The translations under genes were made by a program, and so were the position numbers. Positions 45,158 to 56,478 of a DNA stretch of 64,000 nucleotides are shown here, piece after piece. The stretch covers positions 111,538,582 through 111,602,581 of the forward strand of contig OW804097.1 of assembly GCA_942159475.1 (NCBI GenBank). Direction: 5' to 3'. Numbering within the stretch: position 1 is the stretch's first letter; the number at the start of each line of letters is the position of its first letter. The stretch comes from Sthenelais limicola. Lineage: Eukaryota; Annelida; Polychaeta; Phyllodocida; Sigalionidae. The notes below the pieces were generated by a model, which had not been told where the DNA came from, searched no databases, and worked only from the letters and a program-made list of their open reading frames with translations.

Positions 45158-45468
45158 AGGCCAAGAAAAATAGGTGCGTTTCCGATTTATAAAGCTGAAA
45201 ACGATGTAAGGGGGATGGTAACTTCCGTTATAGGATTTCTTTTTTTTAAGGAAACCACTTTCCAGGAACTTAGAAAAAATGTATATTTCGTAACAATAGT
45301 TGTGTTAAACAAGAGAAATGAGCCTTTTTACCGGTTACAGGTTAGAGTGACTTGTTTTCCTGCTTTTTTCTCAAGGTCAACATCTTTTCTAAAGTGGGGC
45401 ATGTTTTTTTCTAGGTAGGGTGGGGAGCGGGGTTAAATGGGAAACACACATATTGCTTTTTTTTCCCT
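45158..45468. mobile_element. Family K TIR element copy 2, about 311 bp
   Basis: AGGCCAAGAAAAATAGGTGC then GTTTCCGATTTA at the left; TAAATGGGAAACACACATAT then the TTTTCCCT end at the right. Orientation as copy 1. Confidence 0.62.
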
Positions 45469-46560
45469 ATGCGCATGAACCCTAGTATACTCTGAGATGA
45501 ACTTGGACAACTTGGGTTTACCAGGCCAGATCATGGGAGCATACCTCCCAAATGCCAAACCATGGTTCACTGCAATGAGCGGGCCTTTTTACCATGGTTG
45601 CCTTCGCGGAATGAATATTCCTTGATGGGTTCCCTATAGGATTGCCTCTTCTCTATCATGAGATTTAGATGAGGACATTTTAAAGTTATTTCCCATGTAG
45701 ATGTCCTGCTTCCCTCTCTGCATTGTCTATTTCTTAATTACTCTATCCCTATGGTTCAATCTTTCTCCCACGTTATCGTCATATTTCATACTTTGATGAA
45801 ACTAGACAATTATGTCATATAGTAATATTAAGAACGTGGACAAGTAAAAACTATAAAAATATTTATTTGTTTGTCTTTTCAAGTGTACATCGAACTGATT
45901 ATAAATTGGTTGTTGATATCAACTGATTCAATTCCATTGTCCTCAATGTTCACCATTCATGTCATCTCATTTACACCCATCGAATCACCTTGTTATACGT
46001 GGCGTAACAGACTATAATTATTGACTCTCTCTCTTCCCTCACTGGAGATATTAATGCCAAATTTTCGACTATTTCAAGAGATATAGAGGCTTCTCTATAA
46101 CGGTTTCATCCTGCAAGCGGCCCAACATCAGACCACTGTTAGAAACATGTATTTGTCTAAATTGAATAGCATTAAGGAACTTGCTATGGGCCGGCTTCCT
46201 TATGCTTTAGTAACGCCAACAAAGCTAGCATTTGCTCTAGCAGAGTTGGAAAGAAATATTAAAATGGGGGATAATGTCCATTGTGGGATGTAAACCTCCT
46301 TTTGTATTTTTTCTTTTTTTAAAAGTCAGTCATATCATTTTTTAAAGATTTTCTACACTGCTAAGAGCTATTTTCTACACTGCTACGAACTATGAAAATA
46401 TTTTGCAAGCAAGATATTATTCTGCGCATAGCATATTTCCACCGGGTGACCCTAGCCACCTTTACAGCTGATTCCTTGCTGGCACATGCGCCGGTAAAAA
46501 GGCGAAGGAATAGTACACAGATGACCTGTGTTCAACAACACAGATCTGCCTGTGTGTGTC
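45469..46560. other. Unique DNA, nothing recognised
   Basis: No gene or repeat family recognised. Confidence 0.5.
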
Positions 46561-46700
46561 TGCCCTGCCTCTGGCCTGGTTGGTAGCGGGCGTGGTGGTG
46601 GAGGAGGAGGAGGAGGAGGTGAGACTCAAACAAAATGGCGGCGCTTTATTCTGAGCGTATCCATGGTAACCTGAGATGAGCAACTCATGGTTGACGGGCG
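46561..46700 (+). promoter_or_regulatory. Promoter-like motif cluster (GGA repeat, YY1, RFX)
   Basis: A (GGA)n run at 46598-46618 is followed by a full YY1 motif CAAAATGGCGGC (46631-46642) and an X-box-like GTATCCATGGTAAC (46657-46670). CpG is enriched locally. YY1 at this density is typical of TSS-proximal DNA in animals. No exon can be assigned. Confidence 0.3.
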
Positions 46701-46819
46701 GTGAGCGTATCCAAGCGACTTAACAAGTCACTGGCACGGCCCCACATAGACTTGCACACGGCTGCTTTATATATAATATGTGTTGCTTTTTCGCTCCTTG
46801 GAAAGCATTCACCTGAGGA

Positions 46820-46840
46820 AGTCTAGGCTCGAAGTTGCTT
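46820..46840. mobile_element. Family D terminal remnant
   Basis: AAGTCTAGGCTCGAAGTTG only. Confidence 0.35.
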
Positions 46841-46858
46841 TACACACGGATTATTTAA

Positions 46859-47093
46859 GGGTGAAGTCACCAGAAAATGCACAATTCACTTTCACCAATC
46901 CTCTCAAATTACCCAAATTTTAGACGAAAATAAAGTTCAAAATACAGTTCAACCTAACGAAACAGATTGCTAGAATCAATGTAATGCCGAATATACTCGA
47001 ATTTACCTAGTATTGGCCAAATTGGGGCCAAATTTAGCAGAATTTACTAAATGTGTACAACTGTCAATTGTACATTTTCTGAGAATCTGACCC
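46859..47093 (-). mobile_element. Family B copy 11 (variant terminus)
   Basis: GGGTGAAGTCACCAGAAA at the left. Flanks TTAA and ATAA. Closest relative in the window is the copy at 37.95 kb. Confidence 0.83.
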
Positions 47094-47498
47094 ATAAACA
47101 ATAGTTCTTTTACATCATCAGAAACTTGCCTATTTATCAATGAAATGTGTTTAGACAAAATTTAATGAGAAACAGATAATAAATAGAAGAATAATTTTTT
47201 TATTCATCAAGGTGAACATACATGACGAACAGGTCGACAGGCCTCTAAGTACCATTCAGGACTTACACTTAGGTCTTCCGGCCGTTCCCTTGACAATAGG
47301 GACTTTTAAACAGTATTCATCATACCAAATAAAATGTTAAATGTTTAACAAAGAAGCTATCTACCCATGTATTAGACCTAAACTTTTGATGTGAGCTGCA
47401 AATTGTGTCAGAATTATAAATGAGGGATTCAATCACAAATTGAATTTAGTTGAGTGTGATTCAAGGGAAGTCTGAATGGTATGACTTCCGGGGCGTAA
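47094..47498. other. Unique DNA
   Basis: Nothing recognised. Confidence 0.45.
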
Positions 47499-47609
47499 AG
47501 CGCCTAGTCCACTAAGCCGATTTTCATGCGATTTTGCGCCACAGAGGACTCGTTTCCACTACATTCTGTGAGAGTCGCATTAGAATCGGCTTAGTGAACT
47601 ATAGACCCT
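47499..47609 (-). mobile_element. Family A copy 7
   Basis: Reversed centre, as in copy 6. TAA on the left, eroded TAT on the right. Confidence 0.8.
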
Positions 47610-48314
47610 TATTATGAGTGAATGAACTCCTCCATTGGTCACGTGGTCAACTTGTAGAGGAAGCTTCATGAACTTCAAAACTATAAAATCATGTTACAAC
47701 TATGTAAGGTCAAACACATTAACCAAAAAGTGCTGATTAATACTTTAATTAATACTGTAATGCAGTAAATACGTTAATACTGTAATGGCAGTATAGTTTA
47801 AAAACACGCCAGACTGAAACCCCGGAAAACGACGGAAAAAACTACTTTGGGTTGATTGCCTTCAAAATATTTTGTAACACACCAGGTGAAAAATAAAAGA
47901 CAGCGAAATGTGCGCTGATAGGGTAAATAAAAAAATGTCTTCACGCCAAATGTTGCTGCAAAACTTGATTTGTTATGTCCAGTATCCGTCCCAATGTCCG
48001 TCTCTGCGTCCACGATTCAATATTCAATATTGCTTCAGGTTTTATGTGATAGTAGTTTCGCTTTTTTCCTCCTATTAAAAATATGATTAAAACGAAATAT
48101 ATCTTGAATTGGAAATCCATGAAAATCTTTGAGATGTTCAAGGTATTTCCATTAGTATGGTGTCTTCAGATTGTAGAAACCAGTCAAAAGATTATACATT
48201 TCAGGATCTACATCCCATGCATTGCTAAAATTCGTAGGATTTAGTTTCCCAAACCTTGCGATATAATTCATAATTTGGACAACTCCCCACTCGTTTCGAG
48301 ATTACTCCTACTCG
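47610..48314. other. Unique DNA
   Basis: Nothing recognised. Confidence 0.45.
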
Positions 48315-48528
48315 CTCTGGGCCTCTCAGATCAGATAGGAATGGTATGTCAGTGATTGGACGCCTCCTGTGCAAATGGCTTTCATGGCCCTGGAGTAGGC
48401 GACCTAATGGCATTTTGCGGTTAGGATCGAGAGGTATTCCCTCATTTTGGAGGGACTCTCTTAACTATTCACGCGTACACAGTAGCCAGGTATAGGGTTG
48501 ATGGTTCGGCTACTCTGAGCCTAGACTG
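48315..48528. mobile_element. Family D copy (D-a) with a 40-bp insertion
   Basis: The right arm is interrupted at about 48472-48512 between CTCTTAACT and ACTCTGAGCC. The right end CTGAGCCTAGACTG is intact. Confidence 0.72.
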
Positions 48529-48844
48529 AATATATATCATTGTTACAATAATCTCTGGATTTCTGGTGGGACCTGAGCGCTCCCATGCAGCCTCCATCGC
48601 CTCACCCCATGATGTGTAATTCCTACCTGTGATATTTTTGGTTTCACCAGACTGCCCCTGCCCCAACACACCATGGGTTACACACCTTTACCCTTTACCC
48701 TGGAGGCAACCCCCCTGTACACCTTCACCCCCTGTGTAACCTACAGGTATGACCTCCTCCTGCATCGCTCCACGGAGCTCATATCTACTCCAGGGCATCT
48801 GAGGAGACACCCCAGTTTTATCATGTGCATGACAGTGTGCATGG
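48529..48844. other. Unique DNA, C-rich in part
   Basis: Frames on both strands across 48469-48909 have no domain, and one runs into the next B element. Confidence 0.4.
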
Positions 48845-49081
48845 GAGTCAGATTTTCAGAAAATGTACAATTGACAGCTGTACACATTGAGTACATTCTG
48901 CTAAATTAGGTTGCAATGTGGTCAATACTATAGGTAAATTCGAATATATTCGGCATTGCATTGATTCTAGCAACCTGTTTTGGTGGGTTAAACTGCATTT
49001 TGAGCTTTATTTTCGTCTGAAAATTGGGTTATTTGAGAGGATTGGTGAAGCTGAATTGTACATTTTCTGAAAATCTGACCC
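48845..49081 (+). mobile_element. Family B copy 12
   Basis: ATGG flanks both sides (48841-48844, 49082-49085). It sits 40 bp before a family C copy. Confidence 0.88.
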
Positions 49082-49121
49082 ATGGGATGTGTATGTTTAT
49101 TCCTAGAATCAGCAGCATATA

Positions 49122-49510
49122 TGTGATGCGTTACAGAAAAATGAGTCACAAGTCACAAAAAGTGAATTTTGAGATACCGTCGTATTTGAAACTATGAGAT
49201 CAAGCGGATTCCAATGATGGCAAACAGTAGGACAGCTAAAACGTACTTCTACGTTTTCTGTTTAATATTTTTTATTTTTTTAAAGAAAAGTTTGCGCTGG
49301 CTGGACAATAACTAGTAAAGTAGCTAAATATACTCCATATGATTATCTCAGAAACGCTAGGATATATTTCATAAACTGTCTAGGAATTTAGACCTCAAGG
49401 ACCAGACAGCCCAGGAATAAATACCTTGCAACAAATAAATCTGGGGAAAAAATCCCTTCGAAAAATATCAATTTTGTGACTTGTGACTCATTTCCCTGTC
49501 ACACATCACA
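49122..49510 (+). mobile_element. Family C copy 3 (complete), 389 bp
   Basis: TGTGATGCGTTACAG to CTGTCACACATCACA, with inner arms AATGAGTCACAAGTCACAA and TTGTGACTTGTGACTCATTT. Confidence 0.75.
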
Positions 49511-49635
49511 TTATATATAAAATATATCGTATCCAACCTCAAAGTACATATTACTCTAGATGCTACCAACCGGGGAAATGCAAATGTCAGTAATATGCTA
49601 CCAGAACTCAGAAGGTAGTATTTAATATGGCATAT

Positions 49636-49876
49636 GGGTCAGATTGCCAGATAATGTACAATTGGCAGCTCTACACATTTATTAGAATACCGTATGCTAA
49701 TTTAGGCGGGAAAATGATAAATACCACGTATATCTGAGTATTTTTTGTATTTTGTTGTTTTAAAATAATCTGTTCTACTATACTAAACTGTATTTTGAAG
49801 CTCATTTCTGTCTTAAATTTGGATTATTTGAGAGAATTGGTAAAGGCGAATTGTACGTTTTCTGACGATCTGACCC
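49636..49876 (+). mobile_element. Family B copy 13
   Basis: Flanked by ATAT (49632-49635, 49877-49880). Full length in standard orientation. Confidence 0.88.
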
Positions 49877-50831
49877 ATATGGCATTTTGTTAAAATGCAA
49901 TACAATTTATATGCAGCAGATATCTAGCCAAAGGTAACAAGATATACACTGGACATATATTTCATGGAGGCGATGTCATAATGTCTGACATGGAATGGGG
50001 TCTACTGCATACATGTATACTCGACCCCTAACCACCCCTACCTCGCGGTGAGGAGCACTTTGCACTGCGGTAGCGACTGAGTTTAATTTAGTCATGCCTC
50101 ATGGATTCTAGCCTCCCCAAGCTCCTGGTTCTAGGATGGGTTCTAGGGTCATGCGGGCAGAGGGTGTGGGGAATGGACTGGTCAGGCAATGTAGGGCCAG
50201 CTGGGTATTAGCTTATGGCTATGCTATTAACTCTATTGGTACGAATCTAGGTCTAACATATTTTCTAGCATAAAGCTTTAGGGCAATGGGTATAAGTCTT
50301 AAATAAGAATTCACTGGCTATGTTCTGATAAGATAGGCTATTCTTTATATAAGATATAGAGAATAGGAATATGATGCACAAGAAAGATAATAGCAAGATG
50401 CAGTTTGTTATTCTGAAGTATATTTCCGTATTGCACTTATACATTATTACTGAATTAGGATGTGAGTTGAATAGCATATTAAATATGGGATGATGGCAAC
50501 TGAGTCTAATAATTCCATTTGGGAAAGGTCATTTACTCTTGAAAATGAATATAAATAAATAAAGGAATCAATGAAGAAGAAAACAAATACATAAACCGGC
50601 GTATCAAGAGCAGCAAGTAGGGGGGGAGGGGGCAAGTAGGGGGGGTGATATGGTCCCATAAGAAACTCCTCCAGTCCGTCCTGGAAGTTATACTCCAGCG
50701 AAATAGCGAGACCGAGAAAGAGTCACTCAGTCTCTGCACCATAACCCCAGGAAATATCTCCCCCCCCCCCAATCTTCATCACCCCCTCCCACCTGCCCTC
50801 TTTCCACATCTCTGCCCCTGTGAGTGTATGT
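49877..50831. other. Unique DNA with G/C-rich patches
   Basis: A G-rich run lies at 50619-50646 and a C run at 50760-50770. No gene supported. Confidence 0.45.
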
Positions 50832-51037
50832 GGGTCAAGTTGCCATGAAATGTACAATTCCTCTTCACCAGGCCTCTCAAATTAAATTTTAGAAAGGAAT
50901 GAGGTCATAAAATGCAATTCAACATCAGCAAACATATTTTTTTTAATCAATGCAAATCCACGTATGCTCAAATATGCGAAGTATTTATCGTTGGTGAGCC
51001 TAATTTGGCAGAAGTTACCAAATTGAGTATATAGAGA
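50832..51037 (-). mobile_element. Family B copy 14, truncated
   Basis: GGGTCAAGTTGCCATGAAA start. It is cut off where a family D copy begins. Confidence 0.65.
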
Positions 51038-51223
51038 CAGTCTAGGCTCACAGCCTCTCAGATCAGGTAAGAATTGTATGCCACTGATTAGACGCCTAAT
51101 GCGCTAATAGCTTTCCAGGCCCTGGAGTAGGCATCCTAATGTGATTCTCATGACATTTTGCGGTTTGCAGCGAGAGGCTTTCCCTCAATTTGGAGGGATT
51201 ATCTCAACTCTGAGCCTAGACTG
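51038..51223. mobile_element. Family D copy (D-a), complete
   Basis: CAGTCTAGGCTCACAG to CTCTGAGCCTAGACTG. It appears to have replaced or interrupted the end of a B element. Confidence 0.85.
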
Positions 51224-52063
51224 GCTCTGTTTCAGTTAGGCGGAGATCATGACACTGATATTTGGTGCAAAATACTTGTAAGATTATGGCGACGCCCCAT
51301 TATCAATCTTGGATCATGTATGGATACGACTAAAATATTGATGACTATTATGAGCCTGAGAAGACTGAGACCTGGTGATTGTACATTTCACGATGTCCTT
51401 GCCCAGCATTGCGTTCCCCTCCTATATACCCACCCCCACCCCAAAATAGCCGACCCCACCACCGCCACCTCCACCAGTGAGCGAGCACGAATGTACCCAC
51501 CCCTGTATAACTCCTATGTGCTCCAATAGGCAGGAGGGGTACAGCAGGGCACTGGAGTGGCACATCCCCCATACGCTTGGGCTGACTCGCTGGGGCAAGG
51601 CTGAGCAACTCACCCACATACACCTCAGGACTCGAGTAGCTCACATTGGAATGGAAAGGAGTGTGATATTGTATGTATAGATCCTACATTTAAACTCACT
51701 TCTACCCATATTTCCACTCTTCAAAGGCTATTTATAACATTACCGAGACAACAATTATTTATTTTAATGTATACCAGTTTTTTATGCATAAACTGCTCGG
51801 CCCAGTTACTACGCAAAGGAACGCTCGGTATCTATTATAGATGAGTACCAGGGGATTTATGGTAACCACAGTTTTAATCACAGGATTACTTCTAGGATAA
51901 GAAACCACTGTATATATTATACCGCCGTAGACTTCTATAGGTGAGTGGGAAGTTAGATATATGCCCCTTTCTATATGTACATTTAGTCGTGTTAGTTAGT
52001 CCCATCATTTATTATTTGCAGGTTTTTAATCCAGAAAGAATAGTCTGGTAAATAGGAATTGTA
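51224..52063. other. Unique DNA
   Basis: C-rich around 51425-51475. Frames here are compositional. Confidence 0.45.
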
Positions 52064-52480
52064 CTAGAAACCACGCTTGAAGGAATTAGTGCTTGCATCA
52101 GCGATCCCAAGCAATATTCTGGAAGCATGTTTAATTTCGCACTGAAATTGAACTAAGAAATTTTCACTCATATATATGACTTTCCAAAAGTTTCCATACA
52201 TAATAATGTCATATCGTGCTGGTCTTTTTTTTAATGAAAAAAATGCAATATACATCTTTCGGTATACGTTACATATCGGACATGTGCTTCTGCTGGGGTT
52301 TGAAATATCAGTTATAGAGTGTCGATTGTGAGTTTTGAAATGTAAGATTTTTAATGTTATCACTCGTCCTGTTGCCAACTATGAATTTGTTGGTGCTTGG
52401 AGTTTAGTTCTCATCGCGAAACCGCGGTACTCCAAACTTTACTAAATTTTTAGTAGCAAGCAATAAATACAGCATGATAT
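52064..52480 (-). pseudogene. Possible decayed non-LTR reverse-transcriptase C-terminus
   Basis: A minus-strand frame at 52378-52064 contains LKILHFKTHNRHSI, then CPICN, then a stretch (IMYGNFWKVIYMSEN) spaced like the region after the RT domain in some LINE ORF2 proteins, where a basic His-rich patch is followed by CxxC. The frame upstream (52742-52404) may continue it after a break. No catalytic RT motif is seen. Similarity is judged by eye only. Confidence 0.25.
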
Positions 52481-52864
52481 ACACACTTATAAGATTACTT
52501 TCCAGAAATATGGATGTCCTACTTTTAAGAGTTCTGTAATTTGCACAGTCATCGCATCTGATAGTTTGGTATAAGAAACGTAAGGGAGAATTTAGTACTT
52601 TTATAATCGGAGAAATAAGTGGATAACTTTTAGGCGTTAAAAGTTGCAATGAAGTATATTTAATATAAATATTTGCACCGGTTTTAACGCATGCAATAAT
52701 TACTAACGTCATCAATGGTTTTTGTATTCCAAATGTCTTCATTAAGCGTTATAAACTTGATAATTACTTCTATAGGTGATAATTTCAGTCAGTTTATGAT
52801 AACAATTTTCACAAATGTTAGTCATGAAAATATCATATGTAATAAATATAATCAATAGTTACTA

Positions 52865-53190
52865 ATCAGATTGCCAAGCTGTACATACTTTCTGGGAGAG
52901 TTTGGCTAATTGGGCCAAGAAAATTCCCACCTAGATACTCAGGAGGTTAAAAATACTAACGCTGTTTATATTATTATAGGAATACCAAAAGAAGGACCAA
53001 AACACTGTATACTAAATTATATTTCATTAAAAGTCCGTTTTTACATAAATTTGTATAAGAAAAGGCTGTTTCACAAGAATCAAATCTGTCTGTTCGACTT
53101 CTTAGGAGGAAAGTATCAGCTGCTTTTAATTCAAAGTATAACTTGTTTTCAATACGAGTCTAAAATATCTTCTCATATTCTTGTACAAAT
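52865..53190 (+). pseudogene. Decayed non-LTR reverse-transcriptase C-terminal remnant
   Basis: Reading + strand, one frame gives CQAVHTFWESLANWAKK, then a +1 shift continues LDTQEVKNTNAVYIIIGIP, then HCILNYISLKVRFYINLYKK and FLGGKYQLLLIQ. This order (FW-x-x-L-x-x-W, a short beta region, FGIP-like, then LNY-x-x-L-x-x-+-x-YI) is that of the C-terminus of many animal LINE ORF2 proteins. No RT or endonuclease domain remains nearby, and the frame shift shows it is dead. Confidence 0.45.
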
Positions 53191-53764
53191 AGTCAGGTTT
53201 CCTGCGTGATACATGAGATTTGAGACGTTTTCTTATCATGGAAACGAAAAGGTTTGACTGGATCAGAATGGCAGGAATAAACATATCAGCCATTTCAATT
53301 GTTTTAATAATATTATGATTTGGGGGTAGCATTGGATCTGTGTTAGTATGTGGCATTGGACTATATTTACGCAATAAACATCGAGTAGTCAATTTCAAAA
53401 CTTGCGCGAAGCTTAATTTGAATATTGTTTGAATATTGCACATTCCTAATTCAACCCAGTTAGAGCATATACATAAATAAATGTATTATGCCTTTTACCC
53501 TAAAATCCCCGATACATTGGCTAGCAAATGTACTGACATGGTGATGAAAAAGAAATTATATCCCAAGTTTGGGTGTTATCATATAGAAATAGGTGAGACC
53601 AGCCTATATGATACGCCAATAGCAAATGCTGTTGTATACGAGGTTTGGTTGATGAATACAATATAGCGACAAGCAGACAGCGGTCGATAGAAAATAAAGG
53701 TATCTATTGTCGTCTATGTCATCCAAAACGGGGGACTTGTGATATAAAAACAAAAACCAAACTC
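53191..53764. other. Unique DNA
   Basis: A minus-strand frame of 105 codons at 53126-53443 has no recognisable domain. It overlaps the RT remnant on the opposite strand. Confidence 0.35.
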
Positions 53765-53794
53765 GTCATTGATACGTTAAGACGTATCAATGAC
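53765..53794. repeat. Perfect 13-bp palindrome with 4-nt loop
   Basis: GTCATTGATACGT, TAAG, ACGTATCAATGAC: a short strong hairpin in unique AT-rich DNA. Confidence 0.85.
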
Positions 53795-53977
53795 TCGTTG
53801 TCTTTTGTCTAAGTATCAAAGCTTGCATCTAAGACTCAAATTCATAACCAGTATCATCCTTCATAATTAATCCAAAAAAAGTAAAGTTTCATCAATAATT
53901 GAAACATAAAAAAATGCAAATTTGTCAAGTCAACTGTAAAGTGATACATAGTGGGATTATAAGTTTCTTCAAGCACG

Positions 53978-54191
53978 CAGTCCAGGTCCAAACCCTCAGA
54001 TCAGATAAGAATCGTATGTCAGTGATTGGACGCCTACTTCGCTAATCGGTTTTCTAACCTAGGACGAGGCGTTTCAATGGGAATATAATGCCATTGTGCG
54101 GTCTTAATCGACTTATAATGGCACTTTGCGGGTTGAGGCGAGAAGCTTTCCCTTCGTTTGAAGGGACTCTCTCAACTTTGGGCCTAGACTA
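53978..54191. mobile_element. Family D copy (D-b), complete
   Basis: CACG flanks both sides (53974-53977, 54192-54195), confirming the 4-bp duplication in the D-b subtype. Confidence 0.88.
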
Positions 54192-54488
54192 CACGTTTCA
54201 GCATCTGTTTCCACTATTTTATCTCTAACAACTGCGCCTGCATCAGACCTTTCTAACAGTCAGGGGATGCTGTTCTCTTGCTCAACAAGACGACATGAAC
54301 TGTCTAGGGGTGACCTGAAATTTGGCCCAAAATCCACCGCTTTGCTTGTTTTTGGCGCAAGAATAACCAGAAGCATACATTCCTTGAAATACCAGGAGCA
54401 CTGGCGTGGTGGTGGGTTCGCTCCGGTGTAAAACTCCTAGAACTCCTCCTAGAACTGGATCAACTGTGGCGAACGCCCGGTGAAGGGT

Positions 54489-54570
54489 GGTATGTGTGTG
54501 TGTGTGTGGCGGGGGGGGGGTGCTGGAGGAGGATGGGAGGGGGGGGGGCTGGTGAGAGAGAGAGAGGGGG
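54489..54570 (+). repeat. GT, G and GA simple repeats
   Basis: (GT)n then poly-G, a second G run, then (GA)n. Confidence 0.85.
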
Positions 54571-54766
54571 GTGTTAAAAGTCATTCATTGACGAAAGGGG
54601 TAGTGTCTACTAGTATAATAATATTGTTTGTAAGATAAAGAGGGCTAGAAAACTTATCGTTAGCTGGTGAATGCCTCCATTATCGCAGTCCAGCATTGAA
54701 TAAAAAGTTTTCAAATTTAAATTCAAAAGAGGGGATAAAGAGTGTTGGGTTTTATCAAAACAATGT

Positions 54767-54932
54767 CAATCTAGGCTCATAGCTCAGATTTACAGTCCCA
54801 CTTCCCGACTTCTCGTTCCAAAGCGCAAAATCCCATTAAAATCCCATTAGGACGCCTACTCCCGACACAGGAAAGCCATTAGCGCCAATCACTGAGATAC
54901 CATTCTTATCTGATCTAAGAAGCTGGAGACTG
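54767..54932. mobile_element. Family D copy (D-a), degenerate
   Basis: CAATCTAGGCTCATAG start. The right arm is reduced to GAAGCTGGAGACTG. Confidence 0.68.
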
Positions 54933-54979
54933 ATGTGATCCGTACCTCCACTAACAAATTATTTTTGTCGTCCTCGAAG

Positions 54980-55022
54980 TGCCCCCCCCCCCCCCCAGCC
55001 GGGCCCCCCCCCCCCCCCCCCA
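54980..55022 (+). repeat. Poly-C tract
   Basis: Two C runs interrupted by AGCCGGG. Confidence 0.9.
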
Positions 55023-55102
55023 CCGCCCTACTTTTCAGGAAGACCATGCTCACCACAGGTCATGCTTCCTGGAACTTTGTTGTTCTCAAGGCGACGCCGA
55101 TA

Positions 55103-55116
55103 CGGTTGCCATGGTG
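55103..55116 (+). promoter_or_regulatory. RFX X-box-like motif
   Basis: GTTGCCATGGTGAC. The second half site has one deviation. Confidence 0.3.
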
Positions 55117-55378
55117 ACGGCACTTGTTGGGGAATTAGGTGTGGCGTGAAGTTTGTTATCTTATACAATAAACAGCTGACGTCATAGAGTCACCCCGCTG
55201 GCCCCACGATACGCCATGATGATATCTTCATGTCATGTAGATCGGGCACGTGTGTTATACCTAGTTACCGTTCATAGGAATAGTTGTGCTTCGATGAATA
55301 CAATAAGATTCTCAGCTAACATGGGTCAAAAACGCAAGATTTTCTAATTTGTGTCCCGTTTTTTTCGACCAATCTAGA

Positions 55379-55552
55379 AGTGATTAGACGCCTACTGCGC
55401 TAATGGCTTACCGGGCCCGGAGTAGGCGTCCTAATATGTAACTATACAATGACATTTTGCGGTTTTAATGGATTTATAGCCTAATGGCACTTTGTGGTTT
55501 GAGGCGAGAGGCTCCCTGCGTTTGAAGGGACTATCTCATTGTTGGGCCTAGG
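55379..55552. mobile_element. Family D copy (D-b), left end missing
   Basis: Starts at GTGATTAGACGCCTACTGC. The right end is GGGCCTAGGCGG. Confidence 0.72.
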
Positions 55553-55601
55553 CGGTTTATAGCTCCTACAGAATAGCTCTTCCAGTTCCATTTTGTGGTT
55601 T

Positions 55602-55735
55602 CAGTCAAGTTCAGAAGGCAGTTTTGGACCCCTAAAACGTAGGGGTCATTAACACTTTTAGCCTTATTCTTAGCCTTGTGGTTAAGCTTATCGCTGGATG
55701 TGGAATCGAGGAATGTGGCCGTCTGGACCTGACTG
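55602..55735. mobile_element. Family G TIR element copy 2, 134 bp
   Basis: CAGTCAAGTTCAGAAGG to GTCTGGACCTGACTG. Flanked by GTTT on both sides (55598-55601, 55736-55739). Shares the CAGTC terminus and 4-bp duplication with family D. Confidence 0.82.
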
Positions 55736-56436
55736 GTTTGGAGCGGGATACTTTCCCTAATCATTATTACAATAGTTTCTCGGCAATTGTGAAAGATGCT
55801 ATCATTTCGACGTCATTATAATATATTTATGTACAGTAGTGCATGTGCACCTAGATATAGTTAAACTCACGCTAGACACAGCGCCAAGCAGAATAACATG
55901 GTATGTATCCCATGAGATTTGGTCATGTCTTGCTGTATAAAAATGTTGAATAATAAAAAAAATCGTGTATCCATGAATTTCAAGTTTACTTAATGACAGT
56001 GGGCCTGTTGCAGAAGATTCCTCCTGGTCTTTCTTCACGCAACACGCCCCGTCTTGAAGCTCGAGTATAACAACCAGTTATCAATCAGTTCATCAGTTAT
56101 TTCCTTCCGGGAATTCATTCCTAGGATGGTGCGTATGACAAATTGTAGACTCGCCTAATTGCAATCTTGGGAAGCTCTCTCTAATTAAGCCGGGTATTCC
56201 CGAGAAGAAAGAACACAATAAAATGTCACCACTCATTTGACATGCTGCTCTCACAGGTCCCTCGCTGAAAGCATGCCGGCGAGCAACGCCAGGAATGCGC
56301 CAGGGACACCTTCCCAGAAATGTCAGCTCGACGAGAGGACGTTGTGCGCATGCGTAGCTATCAGGTGGGGCGTAATAAGGTCAGGCGAGTCAAAGGTCAT
56401 CGGTGTGGTGAGGTCGCACGCGTATAGGGAGGAGGG
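55736..56436. other. Unique DNA
   Basis: CpG-richer near 56270-56430. No gene supported. Confidence 0.4.
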
Positions 56437-56478
56437 CGGGGGCGATGGGGGGGGGGGGGGGGGAGCAAGGGGAGGGGG
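56437..56478 (+). repeat. Poly-G tract
   Basis: A near-uninterrupted G run with flanking G-rich words. Confidence 0.9.

Noticed and set aside
48673..48909. 78-codon + strand frame beginning MGYTPLPFTLEA
   Set aside because: Its end reads into the terminus of a family B element; no splice sites or homologue recognised.
51348..51644. 98-codon minus-strand frame with Gly/Trp-rich part
   Set aside because: Overlaps two other frames on both strands and a C-rich patch; no domain.
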